Shown here one piece after another: positions 25,784 to 34,931 of a DNA stretch of 64,000 nt. Below the pieces are notes generated by a model. It worked only from the letters and a program-made list of their open reading frames with translations, was not told the origin of the DNA and did no database searches. A program made the position numbers and the translations under genes. The stretch's first letter is position 1. Every line of letters starts with the position of its first letter. Source of the DNA: Schauerella fraxinea (GTDB taxonomy: Bacteria; Pseudomonadota; Gammaproteobacteria; Burkholderiales; Burkholderiaceae_B). The stretch is taken from assembly GCA_030849965.1 (NCBI GenBank), contig JAVDKL010000001.1, forward strand, positions 2,710,554 through 2,774,553, in the 5' to 3' direction.

Positions 25784-27079
25784 TTACTTGGCCCACCAGC
25801 GCTTGGCCATATCGACCATGCGGCCGAAGAAGCCGGCGCGCTCCACAGGCTCCAGTACCACCAGCGGCTCGGTGCGGAGCACCTTGCCGTCCAGCGTGAG
25901 TTGCAGCGTGCCCACGTTCTGGCCTTTCTCGAGGGGGGCGATCAGCGGATCGTTGCGGTTGGCGACGGGCTTGACTTCAGCACCACGGCCGCGCGGCACA
26001 GAGATCGAGATCGGACGCGGGGGGCCGAGCTTGGCGATCTCGGTCTTGCCTTCCCACACACGGGCATCGAGCGACGGCTGTGCGGCGTCGAACAGATTCA
26101 CGGTGTCGAAGTTCTGGAAGCTCCAGTTCAACAGCTTGAGGCTCTCTTCGGCGCGGGTAGCTTCGCTATTGGCGCCCACCAGCACGGTCAGCACGCGACG
26201 GTCGCCGCGCTTGGCGGTAGCGATCAGGCAGTAACCGGCCGCGTCGGTGTGACCGGTTTTCATGCCGTCGACCGACGGATCGGCCCACAGCAGGCGGTTG
26301 CGGTTGGGCTGCGTGATCTTGTTGTACGTGTACTCTTTCTGGCTGTAGTAATGGAAGTACTGCGGGTGATCGGTGATCAGGTGCGACGCGAGCGTGGCCA
26401 GATCGCGCACCGACGTCATGTGTTGCGGATCGGGCAAGCCGGTCGCGTTCATGAAGTGCGTCTGGTTCATGCCCAAGCGCTGTGCTTCCTGGTTCATCAG
26501 CGTCGCGAAAGCGGCTTCGCTGCCGCCTACTGCTTCAGCCAGCGCCACCGAGGCGTCATTGCCCGATTGCACGATGACGCCTTGATTGAGTTCGTCCACC
26601 GTGACAGGTTTACGCGGCTCGATGAACATGCGCGAACCGCCGGTACGCCATGCCTTCTCGGAGATGGTGACCTGCTGATCCAGCGTCAGGCGCTTTTCGT
26701 CCAGCGCGTTGAACACGACGTAGGCCGTCATGATCTTCGTGAGCGACGCGGGCTCGACCTTGGTATCGGGACTGGACGAGGCCAATACCTGACCGCTATT
26801 GACGTCGATCGAGATCCAGGCGCGCGCCGCTACGGTGGGCACGGGAATCGTCCCGAGGTCGCTCACCTGCGTCACCGTCGATGCGTCCGTCTTGGCGATC
26901 TGCGAACCCGAGGCCGCAGGCGGCGTGGGGTTCGCTGCAGCGCCGGCGGGGGCAGTCGCTGCGGCCGTTTGCGCCATCGCGAGCGGCGTCGATGCAAGCA
27001 TCGAAACGGCTACGGCGGTGGCGACGGCACGACGAAGGGAAATCAACGGGAACGAGCGAAATGCGGAGGATTGGGTCAT
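25784..27079 (-). CDS. dacC: D-alanyl-D-alanine carboxypeptidase (PBP5/6 family)
   Basis: A 431-aa low-molecular-weight penicillin-binding protein that trims the terminal D-Ala of peptidoglycan stem peptides. Signal peptide residues 1-37; an Ala/Pro-rich linker to about 75; active-site SLTK (S112-K115), SGN (172-174) and KTG (274-276). The beta-rich C-terminal domain ends with an amphipathic helix (FFGRMVDMAKRWWAK) that anchors it to the membrane. The start at 27079 is set by the signal peptide. Confidence 0.94.
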   Translation of the reverse strand: MTQSSAFRSFPLISLRRAVATAVAVSMLASTPLAMAQTAAATAPAGAAANPTPPAASGSQIAKTDASTVTQVSDLGTIPVPTVAARAWISIDVNSGQVLASSSPDTKVEPASLTKIMTAYVVFNALDEKRLTLDQQVTISEKAWRTGGSRMFIEPRKPVTVDELNQGVIVQSGNDASVALAEAVGGSEAAFATLMNQEAQRLGMNQTHFMNATGLPDPQHMTSVRDLATLASHLITDHPQYFHYYSQKEYTYNKITQPNRNRLLWADPSVDGMKTGHTDAAGYCLIATAKRGDRRVLTVLVGANSEATRAEESLKLLNWSFQNFDTVNLFDAAQPSLDARVWEGKTEIAKLGPPRPISISVPRGRGAEVKPVANRNDPLIAPLEKGQNVGTLQLTLDGKVLRTEPLVVLEPVERAGFFGRMVDMAKRWWAK

Positions 27080-27415
27080 CGAGCGGGGGGTAGGTCGCAG
27101 AAAATTGGCACGCAACCGGCGAACGGGCACGCGGCGCGAACATGATTATAGGCAGCCGCTGGGACAGATTCGAGCCACATGAGTTCCCAAAGCGCGACAA
27201 ACTTGCAACGCGATGCAACCCGACGTGCGTATAGGGAAACGGAAAAAACGACATATTCGGCAATTTCGCGATAAAACAGTAACAAACTTCGTCATCCCAA
27301 ATGATTCGCCTTAAACTTCGCGCCTAACCGTTTTGCCCCCCCCTGCGACGCTGGACCGGATCTTCATACCCGCCCAAGCTCGCTCGCCGTTCAGCCCCCT
27401 CGCGGATCCGTCTTC
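27080..27415. other. Divergent intergenic region dacC / MHYT-GGDEF-EAL gene
   Basis: Across these 336 bp I see no gene. The middle (about 27230-27310) is A/T-richer than its surroundings and probably holds both promoters. No palindrome or terminator stands out. Confidence 0.4.
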
Positions 27416-29575
27416 ATGAGTGGCAGTTACAACCTCTGGACTGTATTGCTTTCGCTGGCCGTCGCCGGCATGGCGTCCTATACCGCGCTCAATCTGGCGG
27501 GCCGGATCTATCTGGCCGGCTCGCACTTCGCACGCCGCATCTGGCTCACAGGCGGGGCCGTAGTGTTGGGTGTCGGCGTGTGGTCGATGCACTTCGTGGG
27601 GATGCTCGCATTCAAACTGCCGATCGAATTGGGTTATGACCTGAGCATCACGCTTTGGTCGTTGGTGATTGCCATCGTGGCGGGGTACGTTGCGCTCTAT
27701 GTGGCCACGCGGCGCGTCATGACGTGGCGCCGCCTGATCGGCGGCGGTCTGGTCATGGGCACCGGCATCTCCGGCATGCATTACCTGGGCATGGCCGCCA
27801 TGCGCATGGCGCCGGGTATCGCTTACGATCCGCTGCTGTTTGCCGGATCGATCGCGATTGCGATCGGCGCCTCATTGGCCGCGCTGTGGGTGGCTCACGC
27901 CCTGCGCCAGGAAGATCAGCGTTTCCTGCTCGTCAAACGCCTCGCGGCATCGTTCGTGATGGCCCTTGCAATTACCGGCATGCATTACACGGGGATGGCC
28001 GCCGCGCACTTTCCGCTGGGCAGTATTTGCATGGCGGCAAACAGTGATGGCATGGCGCCGCAAACGCTCACCTTCCTCGTTGCGGTGTTTACCGTGGCGA
28101 TCATGTTGGCCACGCTGATTTTGTCAGCCCTCGAATCGCGCTATTCGGCCTCCAAGCGCAATCTGACCGGCTCGCTTGAAAAGCTCAATGTGGTGCTGCT
28201 GCGCATGGCCACGACCGACACGCTTACCGACCTCGCCAACCGCACCACGCTGGTCAAGGCCATCGAGGACGCGGTGGCCTTGGCCAAACGGCATCGCCAC
28301 CATGTGGCCGTGCTGTTCATGGATCTGGACGGCTTCAAGTCGATCAACGACAGCCTGGGGCATGCCGCCGGCGACCGGATGCTGAAGGCGTTCGCGCAGC
28401 GATTACGCGAAACGATGGGCGACCGCGGCACTATTGCGCGTATCGGTGGCGACGAGTTCGTGGTGCTGATCGACCGGCTCGAAGTCGCCGAAGACGCCGG
28501 CCCGTACGCGCGCGCCATCAAGCAAGCGATGCAGCGCGACCTGCTGGCGGGCGATACGGCACTGCGCGTGACGCCCAGCATCGGCATTGCCACCTATCCG
28601 CGCGATGGCGACAGCGTCGACAGCCTGTTGTCGCATGCCGATCTCGCGATGTATGCCGCCAAGCAGGACGGGCGCAATACCTATCGGTTTTACGAGTCGA
28701 CGATGGGCGAAAACGCCGTCCGGATTCTCGCCATTCAGCAGGCGCTGCAGGATGCGTTGGCCCACAACCGGTTCACGCTGCATTTCCAGCCGAAATTTTC
28801 CGGCATCGCCAACCATCTGACCGGTGCCGAGGCATTGATCCGCTGGACCGATCCGAAACTGGGCGAGCTGCAACCCAACGACTTCATCCCGATCGCCGAG
28901 AAATCCGGCCAGATCATCGACATCGGTCATTGGGTGCTGCGTGAAGTGTGCCGCTATCTGTGCGCCTGGGATGCCCACGGCCGCACGCCGCTCAAAGTGG
29001 CGGTCAACCTGTCGCCGGTGCAATTGCGCCACGCCACCGTCGTCGCGCAGATGCGCACTATCGTCGACAGCTACGGCGTGTCGCCCGAGCGCATCATGTT
29101 CGAAATCACGGAAACCGTGGCGATGAACGATCCCGATCTCACCGCGCGGATCTTCGCCGACTTTCACGCGCAGGGTTTCGAAATCGCGATCGACGATTTC
29201 GGTACCGGCTATTCCAGCCTGGCTTATCTGCAGCAGTTTCGCGTACAGCAATTGAAGATCGACCGCTTCTTCACCAACGGTCTGGATGCGCAGGGCGATC
29301 AAGGCAAGGCAGTGGTGTCGGCCATTGTGGCGCTGGCGCATTCACTCGGCATGCAAGTCGTGGCCGAAGGCGTCGAAACGCAGAGTCAGTTGGAGGTGCT
29401 TCGCACGCTGGACTGCGATCAGGTACAGGGCTTTCTGCTCGAACGCCCCATGGCCGCCGAATCGTTCGAGCACTTCCTCGATCGCTATGTCAGCAACACC
29501 GCGCCGCCCAGCGACTTGCCGCCGACAGACGATGGATTGAGCCTCAACGCGTCCGAGTTGGCGCCTGCCGTCTAA
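27416..29575 (+). CDS. MHYT-GGDEF-EAL cyclic-di-GMP signalling protein
   Basis: A 719-aa inner-membrane protein. The N-terminal MHYT sensor has seven predicted helices with three copies of the motif: MHFVGM (58-63), MHYLGM (121-126) and MHYTGM (189-194). These are proposed to bind a metal and sense O2, CO or NO. The GGDEF domain has an intact RIGGDEF (about 343-348). The EAL domain starts at about 450 and has EALIRW (472-477), DDFGTGYSSL, the Lys in LKIDRFF and VAEGVET. Both catalytic cores look intact, so it could make or break c-di-GMP; direction cannot be told. Confidence 0.93.
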   Translation: MSGSYNLWTVLLSLAVAGMASYTALNLAGRIYLAGSHFARRIWLTGGAVVLGVGVWSMHFVGMLAFKLPIELGYDLSITLWSLVIAIVAGYVALYVATRRVMTWRRLIGGGLVMGTGISGMHYLGMAAMRMAPGIAYDPLLFAGSIAIAIGASLAALWVAHALRQEDQRFLLVKRLAASFVMALAITGMHYTGMAAAHFPLGSICMAANSDGMAPQTLTFLVAVFTVAIMLATLILSALESRYSASKRNLTGSLEKLNVVLLRMATTDTLTDLANRTTLVKAIEDAVALAKRHRHHVAVLFMDLDGFKSINDSLGHAAGDRMLKAFAQRLRETMGDRGTIARIGGDEFVVLIDRLEVAEDAGPYARAIKQAMQRDLLAGDTALRVTPSIGIATYPRDGDSVDSLLSHADLAMYAAKQDGRNTYRFYESTMGENAVRILAIQQALQDALAHNRFTLHFQPKFSGIANHLTGAEALIRWTDPKLGELQPNDFIPIAEKSGQIIDIGHWVLREVCRYLCAWDAHGRTPLKVAVNLSPVQLRHATVVAQMRTIVDSYGVSPERIMFEITETVAMNDPDLTARIFADFHAQGFEIAIDDFGTGYSSLAYLQQFRVQQLKIDRFFTNGLDAQGDQGKAVVSAIVALAHSLGMQVVAEGVETQSQLEVLRTLDCDQVQGFLLERPMAAESFEHFLDRYVSNTAPPSDLPPTDDGLSLNASELAPAV

Positions 29576-29632
29576 GTCATCACGCCAGGTCCATCGCGCA
29601 AGACCGATCCGGCCATCCGCCGAAATCGGGTG

Positions 29633-30289
29633 TCAGCCTGCCAGCACCCGCGTCAGGCATGCCAGCGTCTGTTGCTTGATCGTCAGCAACTTGCCGTGGA
29701 AAAAGTGCGAGGCGTCTGGCACTACCACCACCGGTAACGCGCGCGTGCGCGCCCAGTCCATCGCCTCGGCAAGCGGCACGACCTCATCCGTTTCGCCATG
29801 CACCAATACCGTGTCGTCAGGCAAGGTCACCTCGCGAAACGTAAAGCGCCCCACGGCCGGTCCCGTCAAGAGCACGGTGCTCGGCAACACCGCATCGCCC
29901 GCCTCCGCCAGCACGCTGTACGTTTGCGCGGCGACCGCCGTGCCGAACGAAAATCCGGCCAAGAGCCACGGCTGCGTGGCCTGATCCGGAAAACGTTCGC
30001 GAAACTGCGTGGCGAGCGCCACCATGTCGGCCGTCTCGCCTTGCGCACGATCAAAGCTGCCCTCGGAGGCGCCCACACCACGAAAATTGGGGCGAACGGC
30101 CACCAGACCGCGCTGCACGCAGGCGCGCGCAATCGTGGTCACGATCTTGTTTTCACGCGCGCCGCCCTGCAAGGGATGCGGGTGCAGAACCAGCGCCCAC
30201 CCGCGCGGTGCACCATCGGGCCAGTCGATGGCGCAATCGATCGCACCGGCCTCGCCGGTAAATGTGGTGGTGTCGGTACGAGCTGCCAT
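29633..30289 (-). CDS. Alpha/beta hydrolase (COG2945 type)
   Basis: A 218-aa cytosolic alpha/beta-hydrolase. LVLHPHPLQGGARENKIV at about residue 33 is the COG2945 signature. The nucleophile elbow is GFSFG (about 112-116), and the acid and His are probably in GETDEVVP and DASHFFHG. Substrate unknown; the family includes esterase-like proteins of unclear role. It stands 123 bp downstream of the MCE-cluster lipoprotein gene on the same strand and might be co-transcribed. Confidence 0.82.
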   Translation of the reverse strand: MAARTDTTTFTGEAGAIDCAIDWPDGAPRGWALVLHPHPLQGGARENKIVTTIARACVQRGLVAVRPNFRGVGASEGSFDRAQGETADMVALATQFRERFPDQATQPWLLAGFSFGTAVAAQTYSVLAEAGDAVLPSTVLLTGPAVGRFTFREVTLPDDTVLVHGETDEVVPLAEAMDWARTRALPVVVVPDASHFFHGKLLTIKQQTLACLTRVLAG

Positions 30290-30412
30290 ATCTGAATCCT
30301 GTCCGTCTTTTCAATGCATTAATTCAATCTCGCCGCAGCGCCCGCCAACCGCGCGGGGGTGCGATGCGACATGTGCCACGCGCGTCGCACGCTCAGCGCA
30401 CAACGACGCGCC

Positions 30413-31120
30413 TCACGGTTGCCGCATCCCGCGCGCTGCAGGCGCGGCACCCGATGCACCCGATGCACCCGATGCGCCCGGTGTGCCAACACCTTGCACG
30501 CCCGCACCCTGCCGCGCCAGCCACACCGCCAGCGCATCGCCCGCTTGGGTGGTTGCCACACGCAGCGCCGCCACGCCACCGGCAGCGTCCTGTGTGGGCG
30601 CAGCGACCGCCTCATCGATACGCGTTTGCGCGATCACCGTGCGATCGCGCACCAGCAAGGCCTGCAGCGAGATCTCGCCGCGACTCGAGGCACCATCCGG
30701 CGCAAACACTTGCTCGAAGCGCGCCAACGTTACGCGTAATTGGGGTACACCGGCCACCAGCGTCTCGGTCACGACGGGGCCCTGACGCGACAAGCGATCG
30801 ATCAGACGCTGGCGTACCAGATCGGCCGGCGCCGCCGCCCAACGCACGGTGGCGTAGGTTTGCGGACTGGCGCTGTCGCCAATGCGCCAGACCATTCCGC
30901 CATCGCCGATCGTCGGTGCAGCCGCGAACGACAACGCCACCGGTGCGCGTGCCGCCATGTTAGGCGCAGCCGCCGTATCGGCGCCCAGATCGTAGCGTTG
31001 CGGGGTGGACGACACCTGCCGGCCAGCGCACCCGGCCAATGCGACCACGGCGGCCAAGGCGCCAAGCATCACACCGCGCCGTGCGCGCTGTGGCAAAAAA
31101 TGGACTGCGACTCGCATCAT
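30413..31120 (-). CDS. ABC-type transport auxiliary lipoprotein (PqiC-like)
   Basis: A 235-aa lipoprotein: signal peptide with lipobox LAGC, then the PqiC/DUF330 fold (QRYDLG, MVWRIG, YATVRWAAAPADLVRQRL). It is the last gene of an MCE-type lipid transporter cluster and starts in the stop of the MCE gene (ATGA at 31117-31120). Its C-terminus is a Gly-Ala-Ser low-complexity tail encoded by 9-bp tandem repeats. It is expected to sit in the outer membrane as the periplasmic contact of the MCE bridge. Confidence 0.85.
   Translation of the reverse strand: MMRVAVHFLPQRARRGVMLGALAAVVALAGCAGRQVSSTPQRYDLGADTAAAPNMAARAPVALSFAAAPTIGDGGMVWRIGDSASPQTYATVRWAAAPADLVRQRLIDRLSRQGPVVTETLVAGVPQLRVTLARFEQVFAPDGASSRGEISLQALLVRDRTVIAQTRIDEAVAAPTQDAAGGVAALRVATTQAGDALAVWLARQGAGVQGVGTPGASGASGASGAAPAARGMRQP
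30447..30482. repeat. In-frame 9-bp tandem repeat in the PqiC-like gene
   Basis: GCACCCGAT is present three times perfectly (30447-30473) and once degenerate (to 30482). Each unit encodes a Gly-Ala-Ser triplet on the minus strand. Because units are whole codons, slippage would change tail length without a frameshift. Confidence 0.85.
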
Positions 31121-32079
31121 TGCGCTCCCGTATTGGCACCGAACCCGGCAAAGCCCGGTTCACCCGGCCCGGGACGCGCCGGCGGCGCCCCAAAAATCAA
31201 AGACTGTGGCGCGTTGTCGAGCCGTTGCATGGTCGACGTTACGCCGCGCGCGGCAGTGCCGATGTTCTCGGCCATGCCCGACACCCGCGGCAGGGTGTCG
31301 TTGGCCAGCCGCGAGGCCGCCCACGACAGTTCATCCATGCTGCGCGTGGCCATCGACATCGGACCGTCGTTGGCGTTCAAACGCACCAATGCCTGCCGGG
31401 CCGCACGGGTCAATTCGCCCACATCGCGCGCCATCGCATTGGCCTGCTCGGTCGCGCGCGTCAGCGCCACCATCAGGGGCTCGGCGCGTTGCGCGGCTGG
31501 TTGCAGGGACTGCGCGGTGCCGCGCAACGACTCGGTCACGCTGGCGACATTCTGCAAGGTGGTCTGCAACGCCTGCATATTGGCCGACGACAGCATGGTT
31601 TTCAGTTGCCCGGTCACCGCTTCCACGTTCGCGAGGATCGCATCGCCGCGATCTTCGATGCGCGAGAAAAAACCGCCGCGCAACGGAATGGTCGCAGGCG
31701 ATTCAGCCGATGTCGCCAACCGTTCGCGCGAACTGCCTTCTTCATGCAATTCCACCACCGACGATCCCGTCACGCCGCGCGCCTGCAATTCGGCCCAGGT
31801 CGACGACGTAATCGGCGTATCGGCATTGACGCCGATACGGATACGCACTTGCCCCGGCTTGTTCGGATCCAGCGACATCGTGAGCACGCGCCCCACCGGC
31901 ACGCCTTGGTAGCGCACAGGCGCCTGGGGCGACAGCCCGCTGACCGATTGCGACGAAAGCAATTCGTAGGGCAAGAGCGCCGTGCGATCGCGGCCCAGCC
32001 AGAAGGCGACGGCGGCTGCGGCGATCAGCAGGATCAACGTGAAAAGGCCGGCCAACAACGCATGGCTACGATTTTCCAT
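31117..32079 (-). CDS. MCE/MlaD-family lipid transport protein
   Basis: A 320-aa protein with one N-terminal membrane anchor (about residues 9-27, LLAGLFTLILLIAAAAVAFW) and a single MCE domain (about 40-115, with APVRYQGVPVGRV and ITSSTWAELQARGVTG). A long helical, coiled-coil-like C-terminal part follows. Larger than E. coli MlaD, it resembles MCE proteins that span part of the periplasm. It works with the adjacent permease and ATPase to move phospholipids between the membranes. The start at 32079 overlaps the ATPase gene by 14 bp. Confidence 0.9.
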   Translation of the reverse strand: MENRSHALLAGLFTLILLIAAAAVAFWLGRDRTALLPYELLSSQSVSGLSPQAPVRYQGVPVGRVLTMSLDPNKPGQVRIRIGVNADTPITSSTWAELQARGVTGSSVVELHEEGSSRERLATSAESPATIPLRGGFFSRIEDRGDAILANVEAVTGQLKTMLSSANMQALQTTLQNVASVTESLRGTAQSLQPAAQRAEPLMVALTRATEQANAMARDVGELTRAARQALVRLNANDGPMSMATRSMDELSWAASRLANDTLPRVSGMAENIGTAARGVTSTMQRLDNAPQSLIFGAPPARPGPGEPGFAGFGANTGAQ

Positions 32080-32860
32080 GAGCCGTCTCCTCAGGCGCCA
32101 ACTCGGCCAGCGCACGACGTCCGCGCTCGCCCAAGAAGAACGTGTGAATAAAAGGATGGTCCACCTGCAATACCTCCTGTGCCGTGCCGCATGCAATGAC
32201 CCGCTTGTCGGCCAACACCGCAATGCGCGTGGACAAGGCGAGCAACGTGTCGAGATCGTGCGTCACCATCACCACGGTAAATTTCAAATGCCGGTGCAAG
32301 GCCCGCACCAAGGCTACAAATTCGTCCGACCGCTGCGGATCGAGTCCAGCGGTCGGCTCGTCGAGAAACAGCAGGGCCGGGTCGAGCGACAGGGCGCGCG
32401 CCAACGCCACGCGCTTGACCATTCCACCCGACAGATCGGACGGCCGCTTGGTGGCATCGCGCGCGCTCAAGCCCACCATGTCGAGCCGGCTCATCACCAG
32501 ATCGCGCACGAGATCCTCGGGAATCGTGCCCAACTCGCGCAGCGGCAGCGCCACGTTGTCGAATACGGTCAGCGACGAAAACAGCGCCCCCGCCTGAAAC
32601 AGCACACCCCATCGGCGCGCCAGGCGCCGCCGGTCATTGGCCGACAGCGTGCTCAGATCCTTGTCCAGCACCTCAACTCGCCCCGCCGCGGGCTGATCGA
32701 GCGCGATGATCTGGCGCAGGAGCGTCGTCTTGCCGGACCCCGATCCGCCCACCAGCGACAGGATTTCCCCTTCGTTCACGGTGAGCGAAAGATCGTCGTG
32801 CACCACGTGATCGCCAAAAGCGGTGCGCAAGTTCGCGATCGTAATGACGGGTTTCATCAT
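32066..32860 (-). CDS. ABC transporter ATP-binding protein of the MCE/Mla system (MlaF-like)
   Basis: A 264-aa ATPase: Walker A GGSGSGKTT at about residues 38-46, the Mla-type FQAGALFSSLTVFDNVALPLRE split after the Q-loop, signature LSGGM, Walker B LLFLDEPTAGLDP, and the switch His in VTHDLD. LSGGM and the GALFSSLTV segment are typical of MlaF-like proteins. It overlaps the permease gene by ATGA (32857-32860). Confidence 0.92.
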   Translation of the reverse strand: MMKPVITIANLRTAFGDHVVHDDLSLTVNEGEILSLVGGSGSGKTTLLRQIIALDQPAAGRVEVLDKDLSTLSANDRRRLARRWGVLFQAGALFSSLTVFDNVALPLRELGTIPEDLVRDLVMSRLDMVGLSARDATKRPSDLSGGMVKRVALARALSLDPALLFLDEPTAGLDPQRSDEFVALVRALHRHLKFTVVMVTHDLDTLLALSTRIAVLADKRVIACGTAQEVLQVDHPFIHTFFLGERGRRALAELAPEETAHGKS

Positions 32861-34056
32861 CCCTGCCCCGGCAAACCGATCCCGGCCAGCGCAATCGCAA
32901 ACACCGCATCGACCAGAATCACCGCCGTGATGGCCGTTACCACCGACTGCGTCGTGCCGCGGCCCAGACTGGTGGTGTTAGGCTCGATACGAAGGCCGAA
33001 ATGGCAGGCGATCAACGCAATCGTCACCCCGAACGCCACGCCTTTCCCCATCCCGATCGCGTAGTTGATCTGCGAAATGGCCTCGGGCAGCGCCCCAAAG
33101 AAGTATTGCGGCGTCATCCCCAAGGTGGCCTGCGCAGCCAACATTCCGCCCAGGAGCGCCGCGGCATCGGTCCAGAGCACCAGGAGCGGCATCGCCACGG
33201 CCAGCGCGACCACGCGCGGCAGGATCAACCGCTGACTATGCGAGATGCCCATCACGCGCAGCGCGTCGAGCTCCTGTGTGAGCCGCATCACCCCCAATTG
33301 CGCCGTGATCGCCGAGCCTGAACGGCCGGCGACCAAAATCGCCGCCAGCAATGGCCCCAGTTCACGCACGATCGACGCGCCCAATAGCCGCACCAGAAAC
33401 CGGTCGGCGCCAAACGTCGACAACTGCTGGGCAGACAAGTAAGACAGCACCACCCCGATCAAAAACCCGACCAACGCGGTAATGCCCAAGGCCTGGGCAC
33501 CGATACGGAAGATCTGGGCCGAGATTTCGCGCCAGGGTCCACGCCTGGGATGGGTGATGAATTTGACCAGGTCGAACATCAGGTGACCCAGCATTTCGAT
33601 CAACGCGCGGGCGTGGCGCCCGCCTTCGATCAAAAACGCGCCCAGCCACACCAGCCAGCCGAGGGGATCGGGCGCTTCCCTGGGCACCTCAGCCTTGGGC
33701 TGGCGGTCCAGTACGGTAAAGATCTCGCGATGCGGTGCCGATAAGATGATGTGCTCGGGCAAACGGTCGCCCCACGCCCGCCACAACACGTGGGCGCCCA
33801 GGGTGTCCAGGCGCGCCAATGCAGAAAGATCCCAGCGCGTATCGGGCGTCGCGCGTGCCAGCGCCTGCCGGCGGGCGGCAATCTCGCCCGCTGTGCTCAA
33901 CGTCTGCATGCTCCAATCGCCCGCCACCACGCAAGCGCCCGCCTCATGCAAGATAGGCGCCGGATCGCGTTGTTCAGGGGAAACAGTTTTTTCTTCGGCC
34001 AAATGTGATGTTGCGGCCCCGCAGCCGAACCTCCCAGGAGAAACAACAGCAATCAT
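32857..34056 (-). CDS. ABC transporter permease of the MCE/Mla system with N-terminal STAS-like domain (MlaE-like)
   Basis: A 399-aa permease. The C-terminal 260 residues are a MlaE domain (GASIVRELGPLLAAILVAGRSG, then ELDALRVMGI). The N-terminal 140 residues resemble a STAS domain (GDWSMQTLS... DLSALARLDTLGAHVLWRAWG), which in classical Mla systems is a separate MlaB protein. So this is an MlaB-MlaE type fusion. The ATG at 34056 is only 26 bp from the divergent birA start; ATG 33912 is a possible shorter start but would cut the STAS fold. Confidence 0.88.
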   Translation of the reverse strand: MIAVVSPGRFGCGAATSHLAEEKTVSPEQRDPAPILHEAGACVVAGDWSMQTLSTAGEIAARRQALARATPDTRWDLSALARLDTLGAHVLWRAWGDRLPEHIILSAPHREIFTVLDRQPKAEVPREAPDPLGWLVWLGAFLIEGGRHARALIEMLGHLMFDLVKFITHPRRGPWREISAQIFRIGAQALGITALVGFLIGVVLSYLSAQQLSTFGADRFLVRLLGASIVRELGPLLAAILVAGRSGSAITAQLGVMRLTQELDALRVMGISHSQRLILPRVVALAVAMPLLVLWTDAAALLGGMLAAQATLGMTPQYFFGALPEAISQINYAIGMGKGVAFGVTIALIACHFGLRIEPNTTSLGRGTTQSVVTAITAVILVDAVFAIALAGIGLPGQG

Positions 34057-34082
34057 ATACGGGGTGCCCTACAATCGCCGCC

Positions 34083-34931
34083 ATGTTCGATCGCGCCCCT
34101 CATTCGCCCCCGCCCGAGCCTGCTGCCCTGGCGCATGCCGTGCACGCCCGCCTGCCCGCGTTTACCGATGTTGCATGGCTGGCCGATACCGGCTCCACCA
34201 ATGCCGACCTCCTGGCGCGTGCGCGCGAGCACAACCCGCCCAAACCGTGGCTGCTCGGCACGCATCAGCAGCACCAGGGCCGCGGCCGCGCAGGACGCGC
34301 GTGGGTCAACGCCCCGGGCGATTGCCTGATGTTCTCGTGCGCGTTCGATGTGCATGCCGCCCCCAGCCAATTGCCGGCCCTCTCGCCCCTGGCGGGCATT
34401 GCCGCCTGCGAGGCCCTGCGCACGCTGGCCGGTCTCGGCGGCGAAGATCTGCGCATGAAATGGCCCAACGACGTGCAATGGCGCGGTGCCAAACTGGCGG
34501 GCATTCTGGTGGAAACCACCCGCAATCGTGGCGGCGCCGACGCCGGTTTCACCGTTGTCATCGGCCTGGGCATGAATTTGCGCGACAGCCAGCGGCTCTC
34601 GTCTACTCTGGGGCGCGAGATCGCCGACTGGGGCGACGTCACCGGCCGCGTGCCCTCGCCCGACACCGTGGCCGCCGTCGTGGCCGCGCTCGCCCGCGCC
34701 TGGCACGATGCCTTGCAGATCTTCGAGCGTGACCACTTCGAAGCCTTTTTGCGCCGCTTCGATCATATCGACGCCCTGGCCGGTCAGCCGGTCAATGTGC
34801 TCGATCAGGGCGCCGTCAAGCTCAGTGGCGTCGCCGCCGGCTGCGATGCCTTTGGCCGGCTCATGCTGCGCACCGACAGCGGTCTCTTGCCGGTCTCGGT
34901 CGGCGATATTTCAGTACGGTTGTCGTCATGA
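34083..34931 (+). CDS. birA: Biotin-[acetyl-CoA-carboxylase] ligase
   Basis: A 282-aa ligase that attaches biotin to the carboxylase carrier protein. DTGSTNADLLA, the GRGRAGRAW biotinyl-5'-AMP loop and KWPNDVQWRGAKLAGILVE (read in parts) are conserved. There is no N-terminal helix-turn-helix, so it should not repress biotin genes. The start at 34083 fits the family. It overlaps coaX by ATGA. Confidence 0.93.
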   Translation: MFDRAPHSPPPEPAALAHAVHARLPAFTDVAWLADTGSTNADLLARAREHNPPKPWLLGTHQQHQGRGRAGRAWVNAPGDCLMFSCAFDVHAAPSQLPALSPLAGIAACEALRTLAGLGGEDLRMKWPNDVQWRGAKLAGILVETTRNRGGADAGFTVVIGLGMNLRDSQRLSSTLGREIADWGDVTGRVPSPDTVAAVVAALARAWHDALQIFERDHFEAFLRRFDHIDALAGQPVNVLDQGAVKLSGVAAGCDAFGRLMLRTDSGLLPVSVGDISVRLSS

